Source: Paramacrobiotus metropolitanus (taxonomy: Eukaryota > Tardigrada > Eutardigrada > Parachela > Macrobiotidae). From it: a stretch of 64,000 bases of DNA. Position 1 is the first letter of the stretch. The number at the start of each line of letters is the position of its first letter. This document shows positions 50,118 to 62,936 of this stretch, piece by piece. The notes below the pieces were generated by a model, which was not told where the DNA came from, made no database searches, and was given only the letters and a program-made list of their open reading frames with translations. The position numbers and the translations under genes are program-made. Where the stretch lies: contig NW_026570293.1 in the NCBI RefSeq assembly GCF_019649055.1, forward strand, positions 310,001 through 374,000, given 5' to 3'.

Positions 50118-53100
50118 GAACGGTGTAGCTAAGACGATTTGCTGCGAATCGGGCGACATTCTATATACTGAAGTATGGTCCAGTTGTTGTCATAAATATG
50201 CTATCAAAAATCGGAGTGTATAAATAATGACAATGAGCAACTAGCTTGCCCAGAATGCGATATAAACCATCGCGACAGTCAGAAACGATGCTTGTATATT
50301 GTTTATTGTACAGGCTGGCAGGTTAAGGTAACCCATTAAAAGCTAGGGTCGTAAAGACTCGTAATCTAGCATGGGAATTTGAGCCTGACTATAGAATTAA
50401 AAAAAAAACAAGGCGAAATTTAAAAAAAAATAATCGAGGAGGAGCATTAGCATTTAGCAAGCAATGGTGACATGCTTCAGGGTATTATGAAAAATAACGT
50501 GGGAACAGCTGCTCAAAATGCCGTTTCCGTTTTCGGCTGGCTTATGATGTTGTTGATGTTCAGCCTCTCAGCCAGTGTGGATTTACCCGTTCTTGTCGAT
50601 GCTTGTGCGGTGCGATTATTTTATAACGTACGGTTTTTATTTCGCAGTACGTTACTCATTTTCAGCTGCTACCGGAACAAATAAGCGACAGCACATCATA
50701 TCGCTATATTATAATTGTGCGCACTCTCTCGATCTCTCTCTGGAAGTAATTAATTTACTACCCGTAGAGACCTTCAAGTCCTTCAAATTTTAAAGTATTC
50801 TGTAAAGAGCAAGTTGAGCTGAACATGCTGTACCAAAAAACCGGAAGAAAATCGGTTCTGTGGCCAAATAACTGCAGCCTGGCCACTTGAAGGTATGTCG
50901 CCCATTGACTTGAAAGTCTCTTGAAGGTCTTGGCCACCTGAAGGTCTCTACGAGTACTTAGGAAGTACTGTCATTGCAAAAGGAAGCTTCACTGCTTCAG
51001 GTTAGCATGCAGGTAAGGAAAAGCGTAATTAGGGCCTTATGCACAATTAAAGTATTAGGCGCAGTCCGCAGATTACTTAATCTATAATTAAGAATAAAAA
51101 AATCAAGGGAACCCTAGAGTAACCTTTCAACCCCCATAAACAGTGAATAAATGATTCATATTTATGCCCGCACATGAAAACACATGTTAGGTCATCCGTA
51201 GGTCACAATACCCCTTAAATCAACACATTTTTGCGGAGAAAAATAAATTTTATAACGGTCCATCTTTTGTCGAATTCAGGCATAAACTGTACGGGAATAA
51301 ATTAGGTTCTGCTCGTGCAAAATCTTGTACTTTGCATCTGTGATCTGCATGTCTATAGCTAACTCTTGCACAAAAAAGTTTTAGGTCTACGAAGTCACCG
51401 GGGATTAGTAACAGCAAAGCGACTTAATTGCAGCAATCCAAAATTAACTGTAAGGATTCAATCTATATTAGCGGAAACTATGTAACCACCTTTTGCCTGA
51501 ATGGCTCAACAATACAGTAAGATTTTGTTAATTAGTCTAATACACACTGCGTGGCCCAATCTCACGATTATATAGCGGCATATTCCGGAAAAAACAGGCG
51601 TTAATATAAATAATTTAGGAGTATCGTATAAACTAATGAAACATCAATAGGAGTAGTAAGTGCTATGGAGTTGGAAAGGAAATGTCGAGTTAGTCTGTCG
51701 AGCAGTCTACAAGTTTGTACGGGAGATATGGGTGCGATAGCTTACTCGCCACGCATCGTTACTCGACCAGAACACAACACACTTCACACACCGCTGTTGA
51801 ACCCGAACCGCAACTTGCCGGGGCATTCCGCATTCTACGCCCGCCAAGAATTTTCTTTTGTTTACACACGGCTTTCGAAGACCAAAAACAGAAACTACAG
51901 TTTCATACATGTTACGACGGATATGCGTCGCATACCGTATTACGGTAACCGGTTACGGTTACGGTTCGCTGAACCTGCCGCAAAACATTAGGCCTGTATT
52001 ATCCTGGATAAGTGTACTTATTAAAAGTATACGTATTTAATAATTAACCACATGGAATACAGGTTTTGAACATAAAATTTTCGCACACAGTAACTCTACC
52101 AATCCGTACTGATTTTATATATTGATATTCCTTCTGTGCTAACGGGAATAACGTAAACCATAAAATTTTCGTTTCTCTGACAACGTTTCACTTGCGAACT
52201 CTTATTCTGCACACTCAAAATTTTTTGCTGCATTTTTTTAGCCATAGTAGAAACGAATTAAATAAACCTGAAAGTTTTGATAAACACAAAACCCGCAGGG
52301 GTTGCCCATGCGTCGCACAGTGCGTCTCCTCCACTGTGACGTCATCGTAGTCGATTACAAACCTTTTAGTTTAGTAATACGTATTATGATACCACTAATA
52401 TCAGCAGCATATACACTAATTAATTGATACATGACCTTTTTAATATTAAGAAAAAAAATTAGGCGCCATTGCTTTTCGTAAAGTAAAAAGTTAATCGGTG
52501 TAATGAGTATAATAGCAGTCGCACCGCTCCGTAATAATACAATAATATAATTCGACAAATTAAATTAATACAGACCGAGTCTGGCCGTTTCTGCCGACTT
52601 ACCTGGTTGTAGCGCACTAAAATAGTGGCAGGACATCTTTGGTAATATAAATAGAACCCCCGATATCAATTCGTTCACAACAAAGTTTATTTTTACGTCG
52701 CAAAATCAGTATTCCATTGTTCATCCAGAATCAGAGATAGGGTGATGGTAGGCCCATGTGGTTCAGTTCTCCCGCGGGCGCAGCCGATGTGCAACTACGA
52801 TATGCATCCCTACAGGGCGGCAATTGCTTAAACTTGGAAGGGGTGTACCCGCATGACATAGCGGAGCAGTGTCTTCGCAGAGGGCGTCCTTCCAATGTTA
52901 CTTCCAGTGTTTGAGGTTTCGAAATGGCCGGTCTGACGCAAGGGTGGATAAAGAATAACGCTCTCATGGGAAAGGTATGTGAGAATTTAACCCGGCACTC
53001 TGAATAGTGAATACCACTTGAGAGTTTTCGCTGTATGTCCAGTTCAACAGGAACTTGTGGATGGTGGGGTCAACTGGGAGGTATCGGTTTCGGTCCTAGC

Positions 53101-54580
53101 TGGGTGCTGCAGCTAGTAATGCGACTATCATGATTTGCATATTCCGCTCCTTCGATCGCTCTACGGGCGCAATTAAATTCATATCAGACTTGCGGATTCG
53201 GAAGAACCGGTTGCAACAGATAACTTTTACGATGGTCACGGCTTTTGGACTGTAACGCAAGCATCAGATGCTGTAGTACATTTAAAAATCACACGCTGTA
53301 TCGATCCCGATATCGGAAATCAGTGAATGATCTAAAATAAAATCTTTTTTGGAAAGCCCTGAACGGATTTTGCTGTAGCGGTAGATATTAACCGTTTATA
53401 AGACTAAAAATAAAACCAGACAGGGAACTAACGGCGCCTTATGTTTGGTAGGAGACAGGCTTCAGCCATGCTCCATCCATACTTCACCTCTATACATCCT
53501 ATTTGCATAACGAATTGCATGATTTCAACTGACTTGCAAAATACAGGTCGCACCGGTTCGGTGGTGCACCGTCCAGACTGTGTGGTCTGAGTCTGAATAA
53601 TAAATGGGTGTTATTTCATTCATGTGCTAACATTGTTAGCACATTCATGTGCTAACATTTCTGCGTCTGCATTGAAATTTTAAGAGATGTTTTCAGTCGT
53701 CCATGACAATGCACCCCCTTGTTTTACATGGAGAAATTGACGCAGTCATTATTGTTTACCCTACGGGCCAGACCCTTGTAGCAGTTGCTGATGCTGCAGC
53801 TCTTAATTAAGTGATGGTCACTTGAACTTGAATGCAGACAAATACTTCGCCAATTTCTTGTGCTTCGGTTGAATTTTAACTTGAATATAAATTTGGCTTT
53901 TGACTTGGAAGCATTTTAATCACTCGAAGAAAAAAAGCCAACGAATTGATTAATGAGATCGAGTCAACATAATAATGTAATAAGAAACAAGCGATTATCG
54001 CAACAAGCCGCATTCAGCACACTTTCATTTACAAACATAGTCAGATGTTGCACACCTACTGAGTAGTGAGTACTCGTGAAACTGACCGGTAATAGTACGA
54101 ATATACAAGGAAATTTACGCTCCTTCAGTCACGTAGCGGCCTCGCGGAGTAATTAACAGCCAAAACAGTGCTATGCAAACAGAGCAAACAATCACCTAAT
54201 CGCCATTCACAATCACCTATTTCTCATATTCGCCATCCCAGGTTTTGAATTTTACAACCGGTTAAAACCTTGCTGCCTATAGGCTTGAAAATTATTCTTT
54301 CGCTGTTAAACATTGGGTCAATTAGGGTGGGTTAACATGCTCTTCAGAATTCGAACATGGCAAAGTGCAATAAATTCTTCACGCAGATTGGGTAATTGCT
54401 TTTTCTTCCTTTCACAATTTTTTTAACATCTCAAGATTTCTGTAATTGTTCATTTTTGTGCTTTAAAAACCAAACTGTTGACATAAAGCAGAGATATAAA
54501 ACGGGCGGCCTTACAAACTTCATGGCTATAATAAGATTAAGAGCTGATTATCGTAATTATTACAACTTTCATGCAGTTGC
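50118..54580. other. Gene-poor AT-rich region
   Basis: No credible genes. Short inverted repeat CGTAGAGACCTTCAAGT (50764) against 50937-50954. TACGGTTACGGTTACGG-like tandem near 51942. Repeated CATGTGCTAACATT with its inverse at 53620-53660. Confidence 0.4.
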
Positions 54581-54589
54581 TCCACTTGC

Positions 54590-54653
54590 TGCTCCGCGGG
54601 CTTCGCCCGCGCCGCAGCTCGGCGTCGCCTGCGGCTCCGCCTTCGGAGGCTAT
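54590..54653. repeat. GC-rich palindromic cluster
   Basis: A sharply GC-rich island in AT-rich DNA made of adjacent small hairpins: GCGGGCTTCGCCCGC, then GCTCGGCGTCGCCTGCGGC and CTCCGCCTTCGGAG. Each has a TTCG-like or short loop. Confidence 0.7.
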
Positions 54654-54956
54654 TCGGTTAATTATAGTTTGAAAATTTGCGACCGGCTAATCAGTATATA
54701 TGGTTTTCCTATGTTGCATCCCCTCCCGCATCCCGAATCATTCCTGCTTTTGGTCAGATCCGGCTCATTCACGAACTCGGAATTACGTCTGAGTATAACA
54801 TGGACCGTCCAGCTGCCATCTACATATGGCTCCGGTCAGCTACAGTGCATCCGGTTGGCATTGTATTGTATATCCGGGTCTATTGTTTACTCGGATATTT
54901 GCATTGTTTTCCGAAAACCGGGAATAATTCCCTTTCCGGTTGTCGGATCTTGCCCA

Positions 54957-55045
54957 TCTTCGAACTCCCCTCATCACTGTAATAAGAAAAACTCCCCCTC
55001 ATCACTGTTATAAGAAAACCTCCCCCTCATCACTGTAATAAAAAA
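54957..55045 (+). repeat. Three tandem copies of a 29-31-bp unit
   Basis: CCCCTCATCACTGTAATAAG occurs three times in a row with small variation, just before an (AC)-rich stretch at 55099-55135. Confidence 0.8.
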
Positions 55046-55166
55046 GCTTCCTGCCAAATTTCAGGAAGATCGGACAATCCGCTCGTCTTTAATCGTGAGG
55101 ACATACACATACACACACATATACACACACACACCAACAAGCCCGATTTTGTCCAGCTGTAGTATA

Positions 55167-56281
55167 CAGGTCGGCCACGCCAAGTTGTCACCAAAAGTTT
55201 GTTTATTTATTAGAAATGTTCGAATGACTATAGAATTTTTGTTTAGCTTTATCATGATCATAATTTCTCTCCCGCATCATTTGAGCCCAAGATTGCCAAC
55301 AAGTAAGCGTTTCTCGACAAGTTACACCAGAAAACTCAAACGCCACCTGCTTTGCAATACGCCCCGACCCGTCTACCATGGTCGCCTTCCGTTCGCCCTA
55401 AATTCGTTAAAAATTCGGGGTCATCCCTTAGTGCATCGGTGACAACTCAGGATTGTTTGACATCCAGTACCTTTTCGGAAGGTACATCACCTGGTTCTTT
55501 TCGAACCCCTGGGAGGTCAGCACTGCGACTTGAAAATTAGCACTGTCAAAATGGAGGACGACGCTCTTCTAGCGATCCCCACACGAACGTGGAATGTCTT
55601 TTCTAATCATCTTTAATACAAAATAATTAAGGAAATATATCGCATTAGTTTAAGCTATGGTATGGACCAGGGACACGCGACTCATTTCGTCCCAGCGGAT
55701 TCCCATTGCGCGCATCATATTTTTTTTCGATCGCTTTGTCGAACCTTTCGCCGACTCGCCGGTGATTCACAGTAAATCAGGAATTTGATGGATATACCTG
55801 TTTACTGCAGAATCGCTTAGAATAATCCCCTCCGCATATTTTCTGACGATCATTCGAACACCTGAAGATTCCCGTTATTTAAGAAAAAATTTTCGCCGAT
55901 GGTACCGTATAGCATTACGAAAGCCTGAGAAGTTTCAAAAAAAATCTTTTATAAATGAATTAGGGGTTTCATTGCGTTGGCTTTCTCCTCCAACGCTTTA
56001 TTAATCTATTCTTAGCATACGAAATCTATTTTCAAGTGTGGAAAATGTTTTCAAGATTTTCTGCTACGATAAGTATACTGACCAGAATGACACCACTACA
56101 GATCTCACTTCGGACCTTGTTTCTGACATCAGCTTTCAAAGCTAACGGTCAGATACTGATTTCAGTAAACGCAGAATTTAATTCTGTACTAGAAACAAAC
56201 AATTAAACTGGAGTAGGCAAACTTTATCCAATTTTTAAAAACGATTTTATGTTTTGGTGACAACTTGGTGTGGCCGACCTG
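55167..56281. mobile_element. Non-autonomous Tc1/mariner-like element B (1115 bp)
   Basis: Ends CAGGTCGGCCACGCCAAGTT and, inverted, CAGGTCGGCCACACCAAGTT match over about 30 bp with one difference. TA flanks both ends (55165-55166, 56282-56283). The terminal pattern CAG-x2-xGG-x-AC-x3-AAGTT resembles element A at 41522, so they are related. No intact transposase was found. Confidence 0.8.
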
Positions 56282-56589
56282 TAGAAAGCCTCGCTACGCT
56301 CGGCAATTATACCACAGTAGTGTCATAATATACTGTTAAACCTGACAGGCTGCAGCAAAAAATGCCGGTGTAGATTTTTTATGTACTAGCTCAGACACTA
56401 GCTTTGCAGAGATAAGATTGAACTGGATGAGCTCTGAAAAAGATTGGGCAGAAATCTGTTTTCGAAAACCCTGCTTGCGGATTTCAATTGAATTGCTCGT
56501 GCGGACTCTCGGTTATTCCCTGCACTGGCAAAACATGGCTGACACAATATTGCAGCTTCCTATAGTAAAAAACTAGAAATAACCTCTCT

Positions 56590-58150
56590 ACCAGATATAT
56601 TAACGTGAGCTACGTTATATAAATGTTGGCGGCAGGCGACTCTTCCAGTGAGCAGAGGCGGTATTGGTATAGAAGAAGACTCGGGCGGAAGAATATGCGC
56701 TTTCAGCTTTCTTGGATTCGATTCACTCCGTATCCGACTTAGTACCATTATTGCTCCCTGACCACCCAACTGTTAATATCTTGGCCGTTTCTGAGTTACG
56801 GAAAACTAACGCACGTCTGGCAGAACTCCCGGAGCTTAATGTCAGAAAGGCACAACGAACATGGGACCTTCCACTGTGTAACGCATCACTATCCACACTA
56901 GATTGTGTTCGCAAGCACAAAAAGGCTTACGATATACGGTACGATATACGATAGGCTCTTCTACGTCATCACGGCGTACCCTTACCGGACCGTTTGACGG
57001 TAGGATCGACGGTAGAAGGCCGAGATATCGTAATGCCTACGGTTGGCGTCTGCGATATAGGAACCACCCTCAGTGGCAGTGGCATGAAGCACAATGTTTG
57101 CAGCTGCCAAATCATGAAACTTTAAAATTGTTCTGGCAATTTTACTTGTACTTCATTCATTAGAAAAGAATGTTAGAAGAAAGATAAAATTCTAAGGAAT
57201 TTTTTGATACCAAGCGAGTGCAGTTTATCTAAAAATGAACGAATCTGCAACCATCTGAATTTAGCATGCCAAGCTTACGGAGCCGTTGGGGTTCTCTGCG
57301 CGAGCTATCATTTCAAGTCCATAGGCGCCTGTATTAAAATTATAATGCTCGTAAACAGATTCTTGGGCTGTTAAATCTGGATGTTTTGGTATCAAAAAAT
57401 AATTTAGAATTTTAGTAATTTTCATCGAGTTTACAATTGAACGATTGTTACCATCTGCCAAAGCCTTAAAACTTGTTTGAACCGCTGCATGCTCCACGTC
57501 AGAGGCAGGATTGGACCGTATCGTTTACCGTCTGCGCGTTGCGATCACTCTAACTTGTCAACGGTACAGTCACGATACGGTGTCCCAGCGTATCGTATAC
57601 CGGACCGTCTATCGTTCGTGTGTAGCGAACAGGATCTACTGTTAGACATCTTTCACGACGATGAAATCAACCGGGCCCGCCTTCTCGCACAGTCGGCACC
57701 GCGCAAGCTGGCATATGGTTAAATGCCTTGACCTCGGCACATATCGGTAACCTCTTGGACGATGACACCGTGAAGATATCAGTCGGCCTGAGACAGAGTG
57801 TAATTATCTATGAAGCATACTCTTGTTCGAAGTACCACAAGCCCGTTAATGTGTATGGTCACCACGGCTTGTTCTGCGCTTTTTCAGCCGGAAGGCATCC
57901 ACGCCATGGTGGCCTGAACAGTATTCTGTGCAGATCGTTAGTATCAGCCGGCATCCCTGCAAAACTGGAGCCGCAAGGTACATCGCACACATTGGACCGT
58001 CGCCCAGATGGCTGCACCACGTTTGCGTGGCAGCGCGGTATGTGTTTGGCATGCGACGTGACCTGCGTGGATACTGTTGCTATGTCAAACCGGAAAGCCA
58101 CATCAGTAACTGCGGGATCCGCCGCCGCTTAGGCGGAGGATAGAAAAGCG
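56590..58150 (+). pseudogene. Decayed non-LTR retrotransposon copy (same family as 27735-30581)
   Basis: At about 56615-56740 the frame reads WRQATLPVSRGGIGI, matching EQASLPVRVGGLGI of the minus-strand element. From 57660 on it resumes with RARLLAQSAP, then HIGNLLDDDTVKISVGLRQSV, YGHHGLFC, RHPRHGGLN, SAGIPAKLEPQG, RPDGCTTF and CDVTCVDT. This is the knuckle and nuclease region, in two frames. The stretch between about 56950 and 57640 is unrelated or badly decayed. It ends near 58150 shortly after AEDRKAG, where the fragment at 26318 continues. Dead. Confidence 0.7.
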
Positions 58151-58904
58151 GGAACTTCTTTTTGTCGTCCATTGTAATATAGATCTGGTTCCTTGATTAG
58201 TGTTTTAGTACATAATTCTTATTAATTAATATTAGTTTTAGTACAGTACTATTAGTTAGTAGTTTTAGTACAGTATTAATTAATATTAGTTTTAGTTTTA
58301 GTACAGTTTAGTACAGTTTTAGTGCTATGTTGTTCTCTGTCATCCCCTTGAAACACAAGCGTTTCAAAATCAGCCATTACAGCAACCTTCGGTCTTGAAC
58401 CTTAACTAGAGCTGCGCTCCGGTCTAATGCACAGTCAGGTGCATTTCCCTAGTACAGTACTTTCTTATTAGGCAGATGATACACTGTCGGTGCTCAGACG
58501 AAACTGCGTTTCAATACAGTATCTAAGTAACTATCCAGGTAATAACGATATTCAGTACAAGGTATGCCTTGTGCTCCGCGCCCGGCAATACCCTCTTAGA
58601 CAGCAACTACTAGTAATATCTGATCACCCTACGATTTTTTCTTGGTGCTATGACCACAGGCTATTTTTCCACATTTTTCTTTAAATGGTCCGTGCAATTC
58701 CGATTTTTCTCTATATTATTGCACTAATTGCTGCCTCCTGGTAACAATTTATTGTTACGTGCAGTCGTGCACTTTTACAGCAAAAAACATTAACTCGGAA
58801 TGATTTCATGCGTAGATTTCACATCTGAATATACATAACTGCACGAATATATTCGGATAATAAACTATACACCGTGTAAAATTAAGCTGCGCTTCGGTCT
58901 ACTA
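58151..58904. other. AT-rich spacer with TTAGTACAG repeats
   Basis: 58200-58325 contains repeated variants of TTTTAGTACAG and TTAATTAATATTAG. No genes recognised. Confidence 0.45.
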
Positions 58905-60870
58905 ATGCACGCTTGTAGCCGGCAGATATATTGGCCTGTTTCCTGTTGGCGAACCCGGCAGGAAAGTAGTTTTGCTCCCATAAATCTGCCGAAATGCACC
59001 CACATTTCTGCCGACCCGATCCTATGCATTGCCTATGGGAACTCCAATATATCAGCCAAACCGGCACAGCAGTGAAATTTGATACCTTTGTTGAGCGCGA
59101 GCCGGCAGCAGCACGGCCGGGCTGCATCCTATACACATACAGCCGCCTAAGCATAGTGTACCGCCACTAAACAGGCAGAGAAGCCCGCGCTTTTTCTTGC
59201 GCCGATTCCTTATCCTTGCAGGAGAAGAAATCATCGCAAAACAAAATTACTTATTGAATATATTTATTTTTTTCCAAATAACCATTTTTCTACCGCACAC
59301 AAACTGTGAATGGTGTACAATGCGCATTACCATTAAACAGCTTTAATTAAAAACTATCAAGCACTTAATTCCGCAATAGCCACTATACAAACCAGTTTAG
59401 TATGCCTCTACATGCGCTGATGAAACTTAAACGAAATGAAAAATGTTTACTGCAAAGCCATAATTACCTTAAATTCTTCAACACATAGGCAACATGAGCG
59501 TATTTTCAGTTTAATTGGCGATGTCATGGGAAATTTGGGCACCCGAAATTAAAATGTATTTTTCATACAACGACCAATATATCTGCCGAAGTGAACCCAC
59601 ATTTCTGCCGACCCGACCCTATGCTTTGCGTATGGGAATGATGATATTATGCAGTTTAGTAAATTATGATATCTTGCACACCGCAGAACACACGCTATTA
59701 ATATCTGCTGTCATGTCCGACAAGAACGCATATACGTATTTAGCAGACATCAGTTTTCGAAAATATCAAAATACTGATCAAGTTTTGAATCATCATTTCA
59801 GCATTACAAAGCCGTGATTAGCAAAATTTCTTGTACAGTTTTTTTGTTCTCATGGAATGGCTAATAATATGCATAGTCTGTGAGATTATGCAGGATAAAA
59901 CTGCAGATCATAATAGGCAACTGGTTACTTACATTTAAAATAAATCGACACTTTTCTCTGTTTAGTACCGGGGCTATATGCCTTGGTAGCTCCATCTCAT
60001 GCTGCAGCCTGCCGGCTCGCGCTCAACAAAAGAACAGTATCAAATTTCACTGTTGCCCCTGTTCGGCTGATATATTGGATTCCTATTAATAGACAATGCA
60101 TAGCTTCGGGTCGGCAGAAATGTGGGTGCAATTCGGCAGATATATTGGTCGCTGCATGAAAAATAGTTTTTAATTTTGGGTGCCCAAATTTCGCATGACA
60201 TCGCCAATTAAACTGTCAGTATGTTAATGTTGCCTATGTAGTGAAGAATTTAACGCACTGAAGGTGTTGAAAATTTAAGGTTCTTATGGCTTATGGCTTT
60301 TCGGTAAAATTTTCTTCCGCGCATGTAGAGGCATGCTAAACTGATTTGTATAGTGGCTATTGCCGTATTAAGTGTTTGATAATTTTTAAGTAAAGCCGTC
60401 TCATGATAATGTACACCGTTCACAGTTTGTTTGCGTCAGAAGAATGGTAACTGAAAAAACTAAATACATTCAACAAATCAATTTGTTTTGCGATGATGTT
60501 TGTGCATAAATCCATAATCGGCAGAAACGCTCCCCTGCAACGATTAGACAAGGCGCAAGAGAAAGCGCAGGCTTCTCTGCCTGTTTAGTGGCGGTACAAT
60601 ATGCTTAGGCGGCTGTATGTGTATTGTGTATATGATGCAGGCGCTGCTGCTGCCGTGCTGCTGCCGGCTCGCGCTCAACAAAGGTATCAAATTTCACTGC
60701 TGTGCCGGTTCGGCTGATATATCATATATTGGAGTTCCTATAGGCAATGCATAGGATCGGGTCGGCAGAAATGTGGGTGCATTTCGGCAGATTTATGGGA
60801 GCAAAACCACTTTCCTGCCGGGTTCGCCAACAAGAAACAGGCCAATATATCTGCCGGCTACACATGCTAA
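58905..60870. repeat. 2-kb inverted repeat (large foldback)
   Basis: Left arm about 58905-59640, right arm about 60075-60870, inverted, with scattered differences and indels. The outermost match is GTAGCCGGCAGATATATTGG. Within each arm the phrase TTCTGCCGACCCGA plus ATATATCTGCCG recurs, so each arm contains a duplicated module; the spacer (59641-60074) has another partial copy near 60005-60074. No coding capacity. Confidence 0.8.
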
Positions 60871-61236
60871 CCGTCACTAACGTGCATTTTTCTAGCTTAA
60901 TAACGTACGGTATACATATCGTACTATATTCAGTGTGCGATATACTGTTACATATCCCTCGTTTGTACTTGACGCCGTTGAAATTCCGGTCTACAGCTTC
61001 GCCGTCGCTTGATTTGTCATGCCGCATGCTCTAGATGTCTTGCTTGTTATTGATTTTCTTGGAGCGGAGGAAAGCATTATTCGGTATATTTCGATGGTGT
61101 TATTTCTGCATTTGCGAGCGCGTGCAAAAAATTTCCAGAACGAAAAGATTGTTTCTGTCTCCAGAAACACCTCGCTAATCACCTTTATCTCGGCTTTGAT
61201 GCTTAGTTGTGAGAGTTTCTAACCTTCATTTAGAAC
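60871..61236. other. Upstream flank of the 61237 gene
   Basis: Short ORFs only. TTCTAACCTTCATTTAG directly before AAC-ATG at 61237 looks like a splice or trans-splice acceptor. Confidence 0.4.
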
Positions 61237-61932
61237 ATGTTTAAAGACAGAGTGTGGTCGTACGGCGCTATTACCGTGCAAGACAACGACAAATCCTTCC
61301 GTCAAGGGATGATCACTGATCTTCTTCAGCTTGAGAAGGGCTTCATAATTGACTTCGATTATCCAGAACACCATTCCGATTTTGTACCGTTTAACCGTTG
61401 CTTTGGTCCCACTCCGTCTGATTTTTATGCTGCTGGCGAATCGGTTGAGGTTCTATGCCGCAGCAGCAAGCAGGAGCCTTGGCGTTGGCATCCGGCCACC
61501 GTCATTGCTGGATCCATCAGGACCTTTGCTTTTGTCGAGATGGAGTGCAATGGTGAGAACATCCGCCAGGTGGTACGGAGATGGCATATTCAACTTCTTG
61601 GAGAAAGACCGCTGCTAGATTTGGGAAGGTACCGAAGATATAGTGTACACCTTAGCCGGCCACTCCTGCAACTGGCCAGTGCGTGCAGCCAAGAGGATCT
61701 GCATTGGTGGAATCGCACGCACGGGAATGTCTTTACGGCTTTGTTGGTAAAGATCGAAGAAGGCTACTTGATCCACATTACCAGCGACATCGAGCCCTGT
61801 TTCACACAAACGCATTTTAAAGAACTGGTGAGTAATACTCCTTCTGCCCAAATACGTACCATTCTGTTGCGACGACTTGCAAAATTGCATGGCATTGCTT
61901 GTATCTATACCCGATTCGAACAATCGAACTGA
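61237..61932 (+). CDS. Orphan single-exon protein with possible Tudor/Agenet-like modules (231 aa)
   Basis: ATG three bases after an acceptor-like CATTTAG; open to TGA at 61930. Clear coding composition. Residues about 25-58 (GMITDLLQLEKGFIIDFDYP...FVPFN) and 70-110 (ESVEVLCRSS, PWRWHPATVI, AFVEMECN) have the alternating strands and aromatic residues of small beta-barrel readers such as Tudor or Agenet domains. A third similar stretch is at 165-190 (VFTALLVKIEEGYLIHI). The C-terminal 30 residues form a basic helix. This assignment is by pattern only; no family was confirmed. It does not show the 'NGT' motif of the left island. Confidence 0.6.
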   Translation: MFKDRVWSYGAITVQDNDKSFRQGMITDLLQLEKGFIIDFDYPEHHSDFVPFNRCFGPTPSDFYAAGESVEVLCRSSKQEPWRWHPATVIAGSIRTFAFVEMECNGENIRQVVRRWHIQLLGERPLLDLGRYRRYSVHLSRPLLQLASACSQEDLHWWNRTHGNVFTALLVKIEEGYLIHITSDIEPCFTQTHFKELVSNTPSAQIRTILLRRLAKLHGIACIYTRFEQSN

Positions 61933-62507
61933 CAATGAACGTTATATTCAAGCTCGGCAATTATGCTTGGGTAAAGTGACAACACTGTTTTAATTAATGC
62001 CTTCCCACTTCTTGGTCGCTTCTTATAGACTTCGTTAAGCTTTCATTTTTCAGCCAACTTAAGGAAAGTTACCCGGTACATGGTACCAAATTCGTGTACT
62101 AGTACTTACATGCATGAAAACTTTCGCTTTTGCGCACTCCCATACACGTTTGTTTTACTTGCTTTGCAATGTTTGTTTTACGACATACGGTTAAATGGGC
62201 GGATTTAAAATGGACTAAGCGTTTCCTTCAACTGCATGTTGATCATTACTGTTTACTGTAAAAATGTTGTTTAGGTTTGCCATGTTTTATATGTAAGGCT
62301 ATCACTGATGTGATAGCCTTTTCTCTATGTTAGTCTATAACCTCGTGCAGGACATCCCTGATTGTTGTAGACATTAAGCTCATTCCGCTTTTATTCGGCA
62401 ATGGCCAATTCAGATAACAATGAGCTTGCGCAGGTACAAATTACCTAAAATGATTCAAAATTTTAAAAAGTAAAAATCAGACTGACACTGCTGGCCCTCC
62501 TTGGGGG
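61933..62507. other. 3' flank of the 61237 gene
   Basis: AT-rich. GGCTATCACTGATGTGATAG at 62297-62316 is a small perfect hairpin, followed by CC and TTTT. No genes. Confidence 0.35.
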
Positions 62508-62936
62508 CAAACACGTGCCATCAGCAGCAGGTTTTTTTGCAGCGCGCCACATGCGGATGGTGTCAGTGACCTGACCGGTAACAAAAAATATGAAGCCGCA
62601 TACATAAAGTGACCGAAATAAGCTCATTAAACAAACAAACATCCTGTAGCCAAATGATCTGGGTACAGCTACATTGGGCGAAATCGTTTGTGCGCGCCGT
62701 ATCCGGGTGGCCGGGAAGCTATGAGTGAAATAACGTATTCATTCAAGTGTACAGACTGTACTTCTAGGAGAAAGTGTGTACTTCGATTAAACGCACTCAA
62801 GTCTACTTCGATTTTTCTCATATTTCGGTCACTTTATGTATGCGGCTTCATATTTTTCTTTACCGGTCATGTCACTGACACCATCCCCTGTGGCGTGCTG
62901 CAAGAATACCTTCTGCTGATAGCACGTGTTTTTTTG
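62508..62936. repeat. Foldback element with about 115-bp arms
   Basis: 62508-62622 and 62819-62936 are inverted copies (shared GAAGCCGCATACATAAAGTG and GGTGTCAGTGAC) around a 196-bp spacer. The ORF at 62688 spans spacer and arm and is not a gene. Confidence 0.75.

Noticed and set aside
54396-55013. 205-aa plus-strand ORF
   Set aside because: Runs through the GC palindromes and the tandem 29-bp repeats; no coding character or family.
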